Assembly: GCF_014203715.1 (NCBI RefSeq)
Contig: NZ_JACHJP010000001.1
Location: 1,590,432 to 1,654,431, forward strand
Length of the DNA: 64,000 bases
Source: Streptosporangium saharense
GTDB lineage: Bacteria > Actinomycetota > Actinomycetes > Streptosporangiales > Streptosporangiaceae
Reading direction: 5' to 3'
Part shown: piece by piece, positions 34,074 to 42,921 of the stretch
Position numbering within the stretch: position 1 is the first letter of the stretch
Layout of the letters: each line of letters opens with the position of its first letter
The notes under the pieces: generated by a model
Database searches by the model: none
Told to the model about the DNA's origin: nothing
The model's input: only the letters and a program-made list of their open reading frames with translations
Position numbers and translations under genes: made by a program

Positions 34074-35789
34074 TCAGCGTTGGCCCTCGACGAGGCCCCG
34101 CAGGCGACGGGTCGCCCGCCGCAGCAGGGATCGGTCCTGCTCCCTGCGCAACGTCACCGCCTCAAGGCGGCGCTGTTCCGCCTTCTCCTTCCAGCGCGCG
34201 GTGTCGCGACTGCCCTTGGCCGCCTGGGCGCGCAGCTCACGCAGTTCGGCCTTGAGCGCGGCGACCTGCTGCCTGGCGCGCTCGGCCTCCCGGCCCCGCT
34301 TCTCCGCCTCGGCGCGCCAGCGCACGGCCTCCCTGTTGCGGGCCGTGGCCCAGGCCGGATAGGCGCGCGCGGCGGGCCTGAACCGCCACGACTCGGCGTC
34401 CAGCCAGGTCGCGCCGTACAGGTCGGCGATCACGTCGTCTAGGGACTCGCCCTCGGCGGCGACGCGCAGCGCCCTGGCCACGGCCGAGGTCCGCTCAAGA
34501 CGCGCGGCGATGACGCCCGTCTCGTCCTCGTCGAGCGCGACGAGCAGCAACCCCTCGTCGTCCTGGTCGGCCAGCTCGACCAGCATGGCCAGACTCTCGG
34601 CCCCCGGCACCCACCCGGCGGGGCAGGTGAGCCTGAAGGGGGCGGGGAAGGAGGTCGCGGGGACACGCTCGGCCAGGCGCACCCGGCCGTCGCCCGCGTA
34701 CTGGCCGCGCGCCAGCCGCAAATCGAGCAGCGGGTCGTCCAGCGGCGGGTGCCCGTCCTCGCCGGGCGGACGCGCGTCGAGCAGCGCCCACGGGCCGGTC
34801 AGCACCACGCTCACGTCGGACAGGGTGCTCGCCAGCGCGCCGTCCACGCTCGCCCTGACGTCCTCGAAGGAGGCGTCCGCCGCGTCCACGACCACCTCGA
34901 CGTACGGCACCCGCCACTGGCGGCCGGGGTCGGAGCGCAGGTTGCGCCGGTACGGCACGCGGTCGGCCATGAACGGCTCGTTGTGCCGTCTGACCTCGGC
35001 CGGTCTGCGCATCGCCGTCGTGGTGCCCAGGTGCCAGCACACCGCGTCGGCGTCGGGGACGAAGACCGCGCCGGTCTGGGTGAGCCGGTAGCCCAGCTCG
35101 GTGTCCTCCCCGAGCACCAGGGAGGTGTCCATCCCGCCCGCCTCCTTCAGCAGGGCGGCGGGCAGCGAGACCGTCGCCCCCACGTGGACCCGGTGCAGCA
35201 GGGGGCTCGGCGCGTCGCGGAAGCCCCGGTGGGCGGCGACGAGTTCGTCGATCCAGCCGTGCCCGTGCTCGGGGTCCTCTGCGAAGAGGGCGTGGGCACC
35301 GTCCTCCACCACGGCCCTCCTGACCTGGGCCGGAGTGGGAAGGGGCCCGGCCGCGGCGGTGAAGCGCAGCCGTCCCAGCACCACCAGGTAGTCGGCCAGG
35401 TGGTGCCAGCGCATGTGCGTCTCGACGTGCTCCCGGTAGGGGACGATGTCGGCGTCCATCCTGTGGACCACCTCACCGTCGGCCGCGGCCGTACCCGTCT
35501 CCAGGGCGCCCGCGATGCCCCGCCTGCCCTGCGGGGAGCGGACGATCCTGGTGCGTTCCGGGGCGAGCTCGGGGACGCGCAGCGGAGGGACGCTCCCGTC
35601 GTCCACGACGACCACCTCCATGAGGTGGGCCGGGTAGGTCTGCGCGGCGAGGGCGGCCAGCGTGAGGTCGAGCCTGTCCTGACCTCCCCTGGCCGGGATC
35701 ACCACGCTCACCGCCATGCGCGGCGACCACGCGCCGGGCGCGGGCGGCTCCAGCACGCCGTAGTCGTTGCCGGGGATCCGCGCGCTCAT
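34074..35789 (-). CDS. family-2 glycosyltransferase, type A (NDY signature)
   Basis: 571 residues. Short N-terminal signature GNDYGVLEPPAPGAWSP, then a GT2 domain (SVVIPARGGQDRLDLTLAALAAQTYP, VVVDDGS, HRMDADIV as the DxD site, GEDTELGYRLTQTGAVFVPDADAVCWHLG). A second domain follows (about 300-480) and the C-terminus (about 490-571) is a basic coiled coil. It is the last gene of a four-gene minus-strand operon and its ATG overlaps the previous stop by 4 bp. It probably adds a sugar to a surface glycan; donor unknown. Related type-A genes are at 37705, 41269 and 45114. Confidence 0.85.
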   Translation of the reverse strand: MSARIPGNDYGVLEPPAPGAWSPRMAVSVVIPARGGQDRLDLTLAALAAQTYPAHLMEVVVVDDGSVPPLRVPELAPERTRIVRSPQGRRGIAGALETGTAAADGEVVHRMDADIVPYREHVETHMRWHHLADYLVVLGRLRFTAAAGPLPTPAQVRRAVVEDGAHALFAEDPEHGHGWIDELVAAHRGFRDAPSPLLHRVHVGATVSLPAALLKEAGGMDTSLVLGEDTELGYRLTQTGAVFVPDADAVCWHLGTTTAMRRPAEVRRHNEPFMADRVPYRRNLRSDPGRQWRVPYVEVVVDAADASFEDVRASVDGALASTLSDVSVVLTGPWALLDARPPGEDGHPPLDDPLLDLRLARGQYAGDGRVRLAERVPATSFPAPFRLTCPAGWVPGAESLAMLVELADQDDEGLLLVALDEDETGVIAARLERTSAVARALRVAAEGESLDDVIADLYGATWLDAESWRFRPAARAYPAWATARNREAVRWRAEAEKRGREAERARQQVAALKAELRELRAQAAKGSRDTARWKEKAEQRRLEAVTLRREQDRSLLRRATRRLRGLVEGQR

Positions 35790-37705
35790 CCCGCCTCCAC
35801 GGGCAGCTCCATCAGCGCGCTCGGCCGGAAGCCGCGCCACTGGCGTTTGTTGCGCCGCAGGAACGTGCCGATCGGCTCACGCCAGGTGTGACCGGCCGCG
35901 TTGCCGCGCCGCAGGACGTATCCCAGCCCCTGCGTGCGGTAGATCTGCCCACCCGCGGCCTGTACGGCGTGCTGGAACTGGGCGTCGATCGTGCCCGGCA
36001 GCGGGCGGAAGCCCCCTACCGCGTGGAAGGCCGAACGTTCGGCGAGGATGGTCCCTCCCGCGATGAAGTTGGTGATCTGCTCGGTGATCTGCTCCCGGTG
36101 CACCGTCACCCCGATCGAGGCGAGGTAGACGAACTCGGGCACCATGCCGACCACCTGCGCCCCCGAGTAGGAGTGGGCGAGCAGCAGGTCGGAGACGAAG
36201 TCGGGGCCGTACCAGTCGTCGTCGTCCATCTTCAGCAGGAACGCCCCCGACGCCCTGGAAGCGGCCTCGTTGAGGACCGCGCCGAACACGCTCGCCCGGT
36301 CCGCCTCGAACACGGTGAGCGGCCGGTCGTAGGAGGCCAGCGCCTCGGCCACGTCCGGATGCCCGGAGGGGATGCCGTGCAGGGCGAGGACCACCTCGAA
36401 CTCGACGCCGCGCTGCCTGGACAGCTGCTCGACCGCGAAGCGCACCATCTCCGGGCGCCGGGTCGCCAGCAGCACCGAGACCGAGGGGGCCGGTGCCACG
36501 GGGGCCACGGGGACGCCGAGCTGCTCCCAGCGGGCCCGCACGCCGTGGACGCGCAACGCCTGCCTGCGCAGCCGTACGCTGTGCTCCTCGCGGGTCAGGT
36601 CGTCGGCGAGCGTGGTCTCGTCGGCGGCGGTGAGCAACTCGGCGAGGCCGGGGCCGAGCGCGCCCGCCCAGGACGGTACGGCCTCGCAGACCAGCGGGAC
36701 GCCCGCGGCGGCGAGCCCGGTGACGACCCGCAGTGCGGCGAGCGGCCCGCTGTGGCCCCGTCGCCAGTCCACGCGCACCCCTCTGACCTGCCTGATCCTG
36801 GTGACGTCCACATCGGTGACGCAGCCGGAGGCGCCCAGGACCGTGAGCGTGCGTCCCTCGCAGGTGATCGCCCAGCGGCCCGACTCGACGGACAGGTCGG
36901 CCATGCCGAGAGAGGGCACGGTGACGAAGCCCATCGGGTTGACCGAGCGGTCGTCGACGGGCGGGATGGTCCTGGGCTCGGACAGGTCTCCCAGGCCGCT
37001 GCGCAGGATGCCCGCCCCTCCTGGACGGCCGAGCCGCTCCCAGCTCATCAGCTCGGCGGCCGGGCGGTCGACCGGGGTCCCCGCGCCCTCCCACGGCGGC
37101 GGCTCCTCGCCGGTGACGCGCAGGACGAGATCGGCTCCCGGGGCGCCGAACCGTTCGGGGACCGGGCCCGTCATGGGGGTGGGGGCGGCGTTGGGGTCGC
37201 CGGGACGCCAGTGCGCCGCCCCCGGCCCCGCCAGACCGGCGACCGGTGCCGCGACCGCGTCCAGCGCGTGCCCGCCGAACGCCCTGGCCGTCGCGGCGAG
37301 CGTACGGCCCGCGGGCGTGGGCTTGGAGAATCGCGCCTCGACCGCCCAGGCGGCCTTCGCGGGCCGGTGCACCCGCAGCTCGGTCAGCGACCGCCAGCGG
37401 TGCGCGGGCGTGGGGGAGATCACCGGAGCGGTGTACCAGTACGGGGTCTCCTCGACGGCGACCGTGACCCGCGACGCCAGGGGCAGCAGGGACTGCAGCG
37501 CCGCCGCCCTGCGGACGTCGGTCGGCGTCCTGGCGACGACGAGGACCTCCGTCACGCTCTCCTGCGCCCCCGGCAGGCCGCCGAGGTCACCGTCGAGATC
37601 CGTCATCCGGTACGGCGCGACCTCTTCGGGGGTGTCGAACCCGGCGCAGCAGACCAGCAGGCCACGGGCGTCCCGGCCGCCGAGCAGGTCGGTCAGGAAC
37701 GACAT
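35786..37705 (-). CDS. family-2 glycosyltransferase, type B (DDDDWYGP) with long N-terminal region
   Basis: 639 residues. The first about 380 are an uncharacterised region (beta-rich, with LLVCCAGFDTPEEV at the start and GFVTVPSLGMADLSVES in the middle). The C-terminal GT2 domain starts at about 405 (SVSVLLATRRPEMVRFAVEQLSRQ) and carries the metal site as MDDDDWYGPDF; it ends with LGYVLRRGNAAGHTWR. The closely related type-B protein at 40094 has a much shorter N-terminus. Overlaps both neighbours (1 and 4 bases), so it is tightly coupled. Function in glycan synthesis is inferred. Confidence 0.82.
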   Translation of the reverse strand: MSFLTDLLGGRDARGLLVCCAGFDTPEEVAPYRMTDLDGDLGGLPGAQESVTEVLVVARTPTDVRRAAALQSLLPLASRVTVAVEETPYWYTAPVISPTPAHRWRSLTELRVHRPAKAAWAVEARFSKPTPAGRTLAATARAFGGHALDAVAAPVAGLAGPGAAHWRPGDPNAAPTPMTGPVPERFGAPGADLVLRVTGEEPPPWEGAGTPVDRPAAELMSWERLGRPGGAGILRSGLGDLSEPRTIPPVDDRSVNPMGFVTVPSLGMADLSVESGRWAITCEGRTLTVLGASGCVTDVDVTRIRQVRGVRVDWRRGHSGPLAALRVVTGLAAAGVPLVCEAVPSWAGALGPGLAELLTAADETTLADDLTREEHSVRLRRQALRVHGVRARWEQLGVPVAPVAPAPSVSVLLATRRPEMVRFAVEQLSRQRGVEFEVVLALHGIPSGHPDVAEALASYDRPLTVFEADRASVFGAVLNEAASRASGAFLLKMDDDDWYGPDFVSDLLLAHSYSGAQVVGMVPEFVYLASIGVTVHREQITEQITNFIAGGTILAERSAFHAVGGFRPLPGTIDAQFQHAVQAAGGQIYRTQGLGYVLRRGNAAGHTWREPIGTFLRRNKRQWRGFRPSALMELPVEAG

Positions 37706-39438
37706 CAGCCCGCCCTCCTGTGCCGCACGGTCGCGATGATCTCGCCGATCGGGCCGCGCCGCCGTTCGGCGTCGGCGCGTTCGGCCCGCTCGCGCAGCTC
37801 CCGCGCCTCCCGGCGCAGGCTCTCCACCTCGTCCTCAAGGCGCTCGGCCTCGCGCCGCCACCTGGCCGCCTCCGCCCGCCACCTGGCGGTGTCCCCGGCC
37901 ACGGGCTGGATCCGCTCCGCGGGGGCGAAGCCGTACTCCTCGCCGCCGACCCAGAGGGAGCCGAACATCTCGTGCACGAGGTCGTCCGGGTCACCGCCGG
38001 GGACCAGAGCCGCCCTGGCGAAGGCCGCGACGCGTTCGAGCCTCGCAGCCGTGATCCCGCTCTCCCGCTCGTCGAGCACCACGCTCAGCAGGCCGTACTC
38101 CTCGCCCTCGGCGTGTTTGACCAGCCTGTCGAGGGTGTCGGCGCCGAGCGCCCACCCGGCGGGGCAGATGAGGCGAAAGGGGGAAGGGGCCGCGTCGGGG
38201 ACCGTCTCCGCGAAGGAGACACGGGGCTCGTTGGCGTACAGGTTGCGCACCAGACGAAGGTCGAGCAGCGGCTCGTCGAGGGAGGAACGCCGTCCTTCCG
38301 GCAGGGCGGACCACGGGCCGGTCACGGTGACGGCGACGTCGGCGAGGGTGCCCGCGAGCGCGGCGTCCACGCTCGCCCTGACCTCCTCGTAGGTGGCCCC
38401 AGCCGCGTCCACGACGACGCGCACGTACGGCACCAGCCAGGTCCTGCGCGGGTGGGTGCGCAGCCAGCGCAGGTCGGGGATGAGGTCGGGCAGCACCGAC
38501 CAGTTGTGCCGGTGCACCTCCTTCTCCCTGGTCATGACCGTGGAGGGGCCCAGGTGCCAGCACACCGCGTCGGCGTCGGGGACGAAGACCGCCCCCGCCT
38601 GGGCCAGCCGGAAGCCCAGGTCGGTGTCCTCGCCCATGTTCAGCGCCGTGTTCACCCCGCCCGCGGCGCGCAGCAGCGTCAGCGGGACCGAGGTCGAGGC
38701 GCCCGAGTGGAGCTGGTAGGCCCGCGAGCCCGCCTCCCGCAGCCGGTTGGTCTCGGCCAGCCGGTCGGCCCGCCAGGCGTGCGGTACCGAGGCGGGGAAG
38801 AGGCCGTCGGCCCGGCCGTGCCGTACGGCGGTGAGGACCTCCTGGGCGCCGGGCGCCTGCCCGGAGGGCTCCGGGGTGAAGCGGACGTCGCCGAGCACGA
38901 CCACGTACGGCGCCAGGTGGTGCCAGCGCATGTGCGCCTCCACGTGCTCCCGGTCCAGGATCACGTCGGCGTCCACCCAGTGCAGGACGTCGCCGGTCGC
39001 CTCGGCGGCACCGGTCTGGCGCGCCCAGCCACGGCCCCAGCGGCCCTCGGGGACCCGGACGATCCTGGTGTGGGCCGGGGCGGTCTCCGGCAGGCGAAGC
39101 GGCGGGTCGCTGCCGTCGTCGGCGACGATGACCTCGGTCAGGTCCCCGGGATAGGTCTGCGCGGCCAGGGAGGCGAGCGTGCGGTCCAGGGACTCCTGGC
39201 AGTCGTAGGCGGCGATCACCACGCTCACCCCGAGCCGGGGTTCCCAGCGGCCGAGCTCGGGCGGGGTCAGCGAGCCGTAGTCGTTGTGCCTGATCCGGAC
39301 GGTCTCCCGGGTGTCATGGGCGGGGGGAACGGCGACCTGTCCCGTGCCGTCCTCCCCGCCCGTCCTGAGCGCGCCGCCCTCTCCGTCCACGGGGGTCGTG
39401 CCGGAGCCCGCCCCCCGGCGCTCTCGGGACTCACTCAC
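37705..39438 (-). CDS. family-2 glycosyltransferase, type A
   Basis: 577 residues. After a 45-residue hydrophilic lead comes the signature RHNDYGSLTPPELGRWEP, then a GT2 domain (SVVIAAYDCQESLDRTLASLAAQTYP, VIVADDGSDPPLRLPE, HWVDADVILD, MGEDTDLGFRLAQAGAVFVPDADAVCWHLG), a second domain, and a C-terminal coiled coil of Arg/Glu heptads (about 500-570). It is coupled to the small membrane protein upstream (GTGA) and to the type-B enzyme downstream (TGATG). The shared HMRWHHLA motif marks it as a close paralogue of the other type-A proteins. Confidence 0.85.
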   Translation of the reverse strand: MSESRERRGAGSGTTPVDGEGGALRTGGEDGTGQVAVPPAHDTRETVRIRHNDYGSLTPPELGRWEPRLGVSVVIAAYDCQESLDRTLASLAAQTYPGDLTEVIVADDGSDPPLRLPETAPAHTRIVRVPEGRWGRGWARQTGAAEATGDVLHWVDADVILDREHVEAHMRWHHLAPYVVVLGDVRFTPEPSGQAPGAQEVLTAVRHGRADGLFPASVPHAWRADRLAETNRLREAGSRAYQLHSGASTSVPLTLLRAAGGVNTALNMGEDTDLGFRLAQAGAVFVPDADAVCWHLGPSTVMTREKEVHRHNWSVLPDLIPDLRWLRTHPRRTWLVPYVRVVVDAAGATYEEVRASVDAALAGTLADVAVTVTGPWSALPEGRRSSLDEPLLDLRLVRNLYANEPRVSFAETVPDAAPSPFRLICPAGWALGADTLDRLVKHAEGEEYGLLSVVLDERESGITAARLERVAAFARAALVPGGDPDDLVHEMFGSLWVGGEEYGFAPAERIQPVAGDTARWRAEAARWRREAERLEDEVESLRREARELRERAERADAERRRGPIGEIIATVRHRRAG

Positions 39439-39908
39439 GCCGCGCCCTCTGGCCCGGCCCTCCAGGGCCTGGCCTCGGCCGCGGCGAGCTTCGGCAGCAG
39501 TTCGCTGACCATCTCCTCCATCTCCCTGCGGCGGGGGACGGCGGCGAGCCGGTCCTCACCGAGGGAGACCAGGATCGCCCTCAGGTCCTCCTCGTGTCTG
39601 CCGCTCTCCTCCCTGAGCAGGGAGACGATCTCGTCGAGCCGCCCGTCCAGCCGTTCGACGGCGGCCCTGACCCTGGCCAGCTCCGCCTCCTGGCGCTTGA
39701 CCCGGTTGTCGACGCGCAGGGCCTTGCCGTCGGTCCTGCGCAGGGTGACGAGGATCAGCGCCTGGGCGGCCAGGACGGCCGCCGCCGCGGCGAGCGTGAG
39801 GGCGACCGTGACGGAGACGGCGCCCAGGGCCGTGAGCAGGGCCAGCGCGACCACGGCCAGCGGGCCGGTGATCGCCGTCAGTAGCGTCAATTTTCGGGGC
39901 GTGGACAT
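39435..39908 (-). CDS. small membrane protein with coiled-coil tail
   Basis: 157 residues: two adjacent membrane helices (about 9-30 and 33-56, Leu/Ala/Val-rich) and a cytoplasmic coiled coil (about 60-140, NRVKRQEAELARVRAAVERLDGRL). It is the first gene of the glycosyltransferase operon and overlaps the next start by 4 bp. Because the type-A enzymes also end in coiled coils and lack membrane segments, it may tether them to the membrane; this is a hypothesis from architecture only. Confidence 0.72.
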   Translation of the reverse strand: MSTPRKLTLLTAITGPLAVVALALLTALGAVSVTVALTLAAAAAVLAAQALILVTLRRTDGKALRVDNRVKRQEAELARVRAAVERLDGRLDEIVSLLREESGRHEEDLRAILVSLGEDRLAAVPRRREMEEMVSELLPKLAAAEARPWRAGPEGAA

Positions 39909-40093
39909 CCGCGCTTACCTTCCGTGCCGCTCTGTCGTTCGTTGCCTGTCTGTCGGGGGGAGTGTTTGAGGCTATCTACTCCACATGAGTGGATATAGCG
40001 AGAAACGAGAAACCTCAAGGTTTTTGTGACCTGGGTGAATGCTGTGAGTGACCGTCAGTGAGTGCCCGTGTCAACCTCGGGACGGCCTAGGAA
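39909..40093. promoter_or_regulatory. divergent promoter region of the two glycosyltransferase operons
   Basis: 185 bases with no gene. A dyad around 39972-39998 (CTAT...TCCAC-ATGA-GTGGA-TATAG) is nested within a wider inverted pair TTGAGG (39966-39971) / CCTCAA (40013-40018). Candidate -10-like boxes (TATATCC, GATATAG) fall in this stretch. It likely carries both divergent promoters and a shared operator. Confidence 0.45.
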
Positions 40094-41272
40094 GTGATCT
40101 CCGGGCCTCGATATCCTTCACCGGTGCCCTCCCCGCCACCGCTCTCCTCCCCTGTCCTTTCTGTAACCTCCGCCCTTTCCGCGACCCCGGCAGGCTTCCT
40201 GCGGGCGGCGGAGGAGGGGATGGCCGAGCTGGCGTGGTCCGGCTCGGAATGGCTGGCGGGAGAGCCGGTCGGGGGGCGTCCCGAGGCCGGACGGGTCGCC
40301 GCGCTCAGGCCGCTGCTCGGCCTTGAGGTCGTCTGGCCGGAGCGGGAGGTCCCCGTGGACGCGCTCCTCGCGCTCGCCGCCGCCGGAGTCCCGCTGCGCG
40401 CCGCCGTCTCACCCGCCTGGACCGATCCCGGCCTCGCCCGCCTGCTGGCGGCCTGGACCCCGGAGGAGCCCGCGGAGAACCCGCCGCCGCACTCGGTGAC
40501 CGCCCTGCGCAGGGAGGAGCACAGCGTACGGCTGCGCCGCCACGGCCTGCCCCAACTGGGCGTTCGCCCCTTGGGCACCCCGGCCGTCAGCGTCGTGATG
40601 TCCACCATGCGCCCCCACCTGCTCGGCGGGGCACTCGCCCAGATCGCCGCCCAGCGCCGGGTCGAGGTCGAGGTCCTGCTCGGCCTGCACGGCGTCCCCG
40701 CCGACCACCCCGAGGTACGGCACGCCATCGCGGCCAGCGGCCTGCCGGTCACGGTGGTCGAGGCGCCCGCGGCCACGCCCTTCGGCGAGGTGCTCAACCT
40801 GGCGGCGACAAGGGCCTCCGGCGAGTACGTCGCCAAGTGGGACGACGACGACTGGTACGGCCCCGAGCACCTGGCCGACCTCCTGCTGGCCAGGGCCTAC
40901 ACGGGTGCCGACATCGTGGGCACCGCCGCCGAGTTCTTCTACCTCGAACCGCTGAACGTCACGGTCCGCCGTACCGACTACACCGGAGAGATCTGGTCCG
41001 ACCACGTGGCGGGCGGCACCATCCTGACCGGCAGAGACGTGTTCACCGGCACCGGGGGCTTCCCCGCCCTGCCGCGCGGGGTGGACGCGGCCTTCCTGAA
41101 GGCCGCGCACGCCGAGGGCGCGCGGATCTACCGCACCCACGGCCTCGGCTACGTGCTGCGACGCTCGGTGAGCGCCGAGCACACCTGGCGGCTGCCGCTT
41201 GCCCACTTCCTGCGCGTCGCGACGAACCAGTGGTGTGGCTTCCGGCCGAGCCTGCTCCTGGAGGCCTCGTGA
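40094..41272 (+). CDS. family-2 glycosyltransferase, type B (short form)
   Basis: About 392 residues. N-terminal 150 residues are poorly conserved but share RREEHSVRLRRHGL with the 35786 protein. The GT2 domain (SVVMSTMRPHLLGGALAQIAAQ) has metal site WDDDDWYGPEHL and ends RTHGLGYVLRRSVSAEHTWR. The start is uncertain (GTG at 40094, weak ribosome site AGGAAG). Its stop overlaps the next GTG by 4 bp. It is a paralogue of the C-terminal half of the type-B enzyme on the opposite strand, giving two mirror B-A gene pairs around 40 kb. Confidence 0.82.
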   Translation: MISGPRYPSPVPSPPPLSSPVLSVTSALSATPAGFLRAAEEGMAELAWSGSEWLAGEPVGGRPEAGRVAALRPLLGLEVVWPEREVPVDALLALAAAGVPLRAAVSPAWTDPGLARLLAAWTPEEPAENPPPHSVTALRREEHSVRLRRHGLPQLGVRPLGTPAVSVVMSTMRPHLLGGALAQIAAQRRVEVEVLLGLHGVPADHPEVRHAIAASGLPVTVVEAPAATPFGEVLNLAATRASGEYVAKWDDDDWYGPEHLADLLLARAYTGADIVGTAAEFFYLEPLNVTVRRTDYTGEIWSDHVAGGTILTGRDVFTGTGGFPALPRGVDAAFLKAAHAEGARIYRTHGLGYVLRRSVSAEHTWRLPLAHFLRVATNQWCGFRPSLLLEAS

Positions 41273-42921
41273 TCGCGCGGGTCGCGGGCAACGACTACCG
41301 CACCCTCACCCCGCCCGAGCTGGGGGAGTGGACGCCGTCGCTGCGGGTCAGCGTGGTCGTCCCGGCCTACGGCGGTCAGGAGAAACTCGACCTGGCGCTC
41401 GCCGGGCTCGCGCGCCAGACCTACCCCGAGGACCTGACCGAGGTCATCGTGGTCGACAACGGCAGTGACCCGCCGTTGCGCCTGCCCGAGCTGCGGCCCA
41501 GGGGCACCCGGCTGGTCCCCTGCCCGGTCCCCGGCAGGGCGCACGCCCGCAACGCCGGGCTGCGGGCCGCGACCGGCGACGTCGTTCACTGGCTCGACGC
41601 CGACGTGGTGCTGGACCGGCAGGCCGTCGAGGCGCACATGCGCTGGCACCACGCCGCGCCGTACCTCGTGGTGACCGGGCGGCTGCGCTTCACGCCCGCG
41701 CCGCTGCCCACGGCGGCGCGGGTGGCCGGGGCGCAGGACCTGGCCGAGCTGTTCGAGCCCGCGGAGCCGCACGCCTGGCTGGTCGATCTCGTCGAGCGCA
41801 CCTCGGGCCTGACCGACGGCCGCAGCCGGGCCTTCAGCCTGCACGTCGGCGGCGCGACCTCGGTCAACGCCGCGCTGCTGGCCGAGGCGGGCCCCATGGA
41901 CACCGACCTGGTCCTCGGTCAGGACACCGAGATGGGTTACCGGCTGGCCCAGGCGGGCGCGGTCTTCGTGCCGGAGCCGCTGGCCCGCGCCTTCCACCTG
42001 GGACCGACCATGCGGATGCGCGACAAGGCGCCGATCGACCGGGTCAGTCACGCCTTCGTGGCCGATCGGATCCCGGCCTACCGCTGGCTGCGCTCCCACC
42101 CGGCGCGGCAGTGGAAGGTGCCCTACCTGGAGGTGGTCGTCGAGAGTGACGGCGACCCCGGCTACGACGAGGTCAGGGCGAGCGTGGACGCCGTGCTCGC
42201 GGGCACCGTGCCCGACGTCGCGGTCACCGTCGCCGGTCCCTGGGAGCGCGCGGGCGCCGAGGGACGTGCCCCGCTGCGCGACCCCGACCTCGACCTGACG
42301 CTGATCCTCGGTCACTACGCGCACGAGGGCCGGGTGCGGTTCGCGCCGTCGCCAGATGGTCGGGCGGAGCCGTCCTGGGGGGCCGTGCCGTACCGGCTGC
42401 GGCTGCCGGCGGGGTGGACACCGGGGGAGGACACCCTCGCGCGCCTGCTCGACCTGGCGACGGAGGGCGGATACGGCCTGGTCAGCGTGCTGCTGGCGGA
42501 AGACTCAGGGCGGGACATCACCGTGGCCAGGCTGGAGCGCGCCGCCGCCTTCGCCCGCGCGGCCATCGTGGTCGCCGACGGCGAGCCGCTCGACGACGCG
42601 GTCCAGGACACCTTCGGCACGTTCTGGGTGGACGGCGAGACCTACGGCTTCCTGCGGGAGGCCAGGACGCCGACCGGGCGCAGGGGCGCCTACCGGGCCA
42701 GGGCCGAGGCGCAGGCCGAGATCGCCCGCCTCACCAAAGAGGTCGAGCGACTGCGCGGCCAGGTGACCCGGTGGCGCGAGGAGTCGGGCCGCTGGCGCAG
42801 GAGCGCCGTCGAGCTGCGGCGCGAGGTCGGCGCCCTGCGCAAGGAGCTGGCCGCCGCGAGGAAGGTCGTCCAGTACGGCCTGCTGTCCTCGGTGAAGCGG
42901 GCGATCACCCGTCGCCGTTGA
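41269..42921 (+). CDS. family-2 glycosyltransferase, type A
   Basis: 550 residues starting at a GTG coupled to the type-B gene. Signature GNDYRTLTPPELGEWTP, GT2 domain (SVVVPAYGGQEKLDLALAGLARQTYP, VIVVDNGSDPPLRLPE, HWLDADVVLD, GQDTEMGYRLAQAGAVFVPE), second domain, then a C-terminal coiled coil (about 470-545, EIARLTKEVERLRGQV). No membrane helix. The last 17 bases overlap the convergent methyltransferase gene. Role in surface glycan assembly is inferred. Confidence 0.85.
   Translation: MIARVAGNDYRTLTPPELGEWTPSLRVSVVVPAYGGQEKLDLALAGLARQTYPEDLTEVIVVDNGSDPPLRLPELRPRGTRLVPCPVPGRAHARNAGLRAATGDVVHWLDADVVLDRQAVEAHMRWHHAAPYLVVTGRLRFTPAPLPTAARVAGAQDLAELFEPAEPHAWLVDLVERTSGLTDGRSRAFSLHVGGATSVNAALLAEAGPMDTDLVLGQDTEMGYRLAQAGAVFVPEPLARAFHLGPTMRMRDKAPIDRVSHAFVADRIPAYRWLRSHPARQWKVPYLEVVVESDGDPGYDEVRASVDAVLAGTVPDVAVTVAGPWERAGAEGRAPLRDPDLDLTLILGHYAHEGRVRFAPSPDGRAEPSWGAVPYRLRLPAGWTPGEDTLARLLDLATEGGYGLVSVLLAEDSGRDITVARLERAAAFARAAIVVADGEPLDDAVQDTFGTFWVDGETYGFLREARTPTGRRGAYRARAEAQAEIARLTKEVERLRGQVTRWREESGRWRRSAVELRREVGALRKELAAARKVVQYGLLSSVKRAITRRR

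Noticed and set aside
33814-34362. Reading frames through the GGGGAAA tract
   Set aside because: Low-complexity Arg/Gly/Lys translation produced by the purine repeats; they run into the antisense of the glycosyltransferase gene.
35888-38392. 834-codon plus-strand frame
   Set aside because: Antisense to two coupled glycosyltransferase genes with clear GT2 motifs; no plausible start signal.
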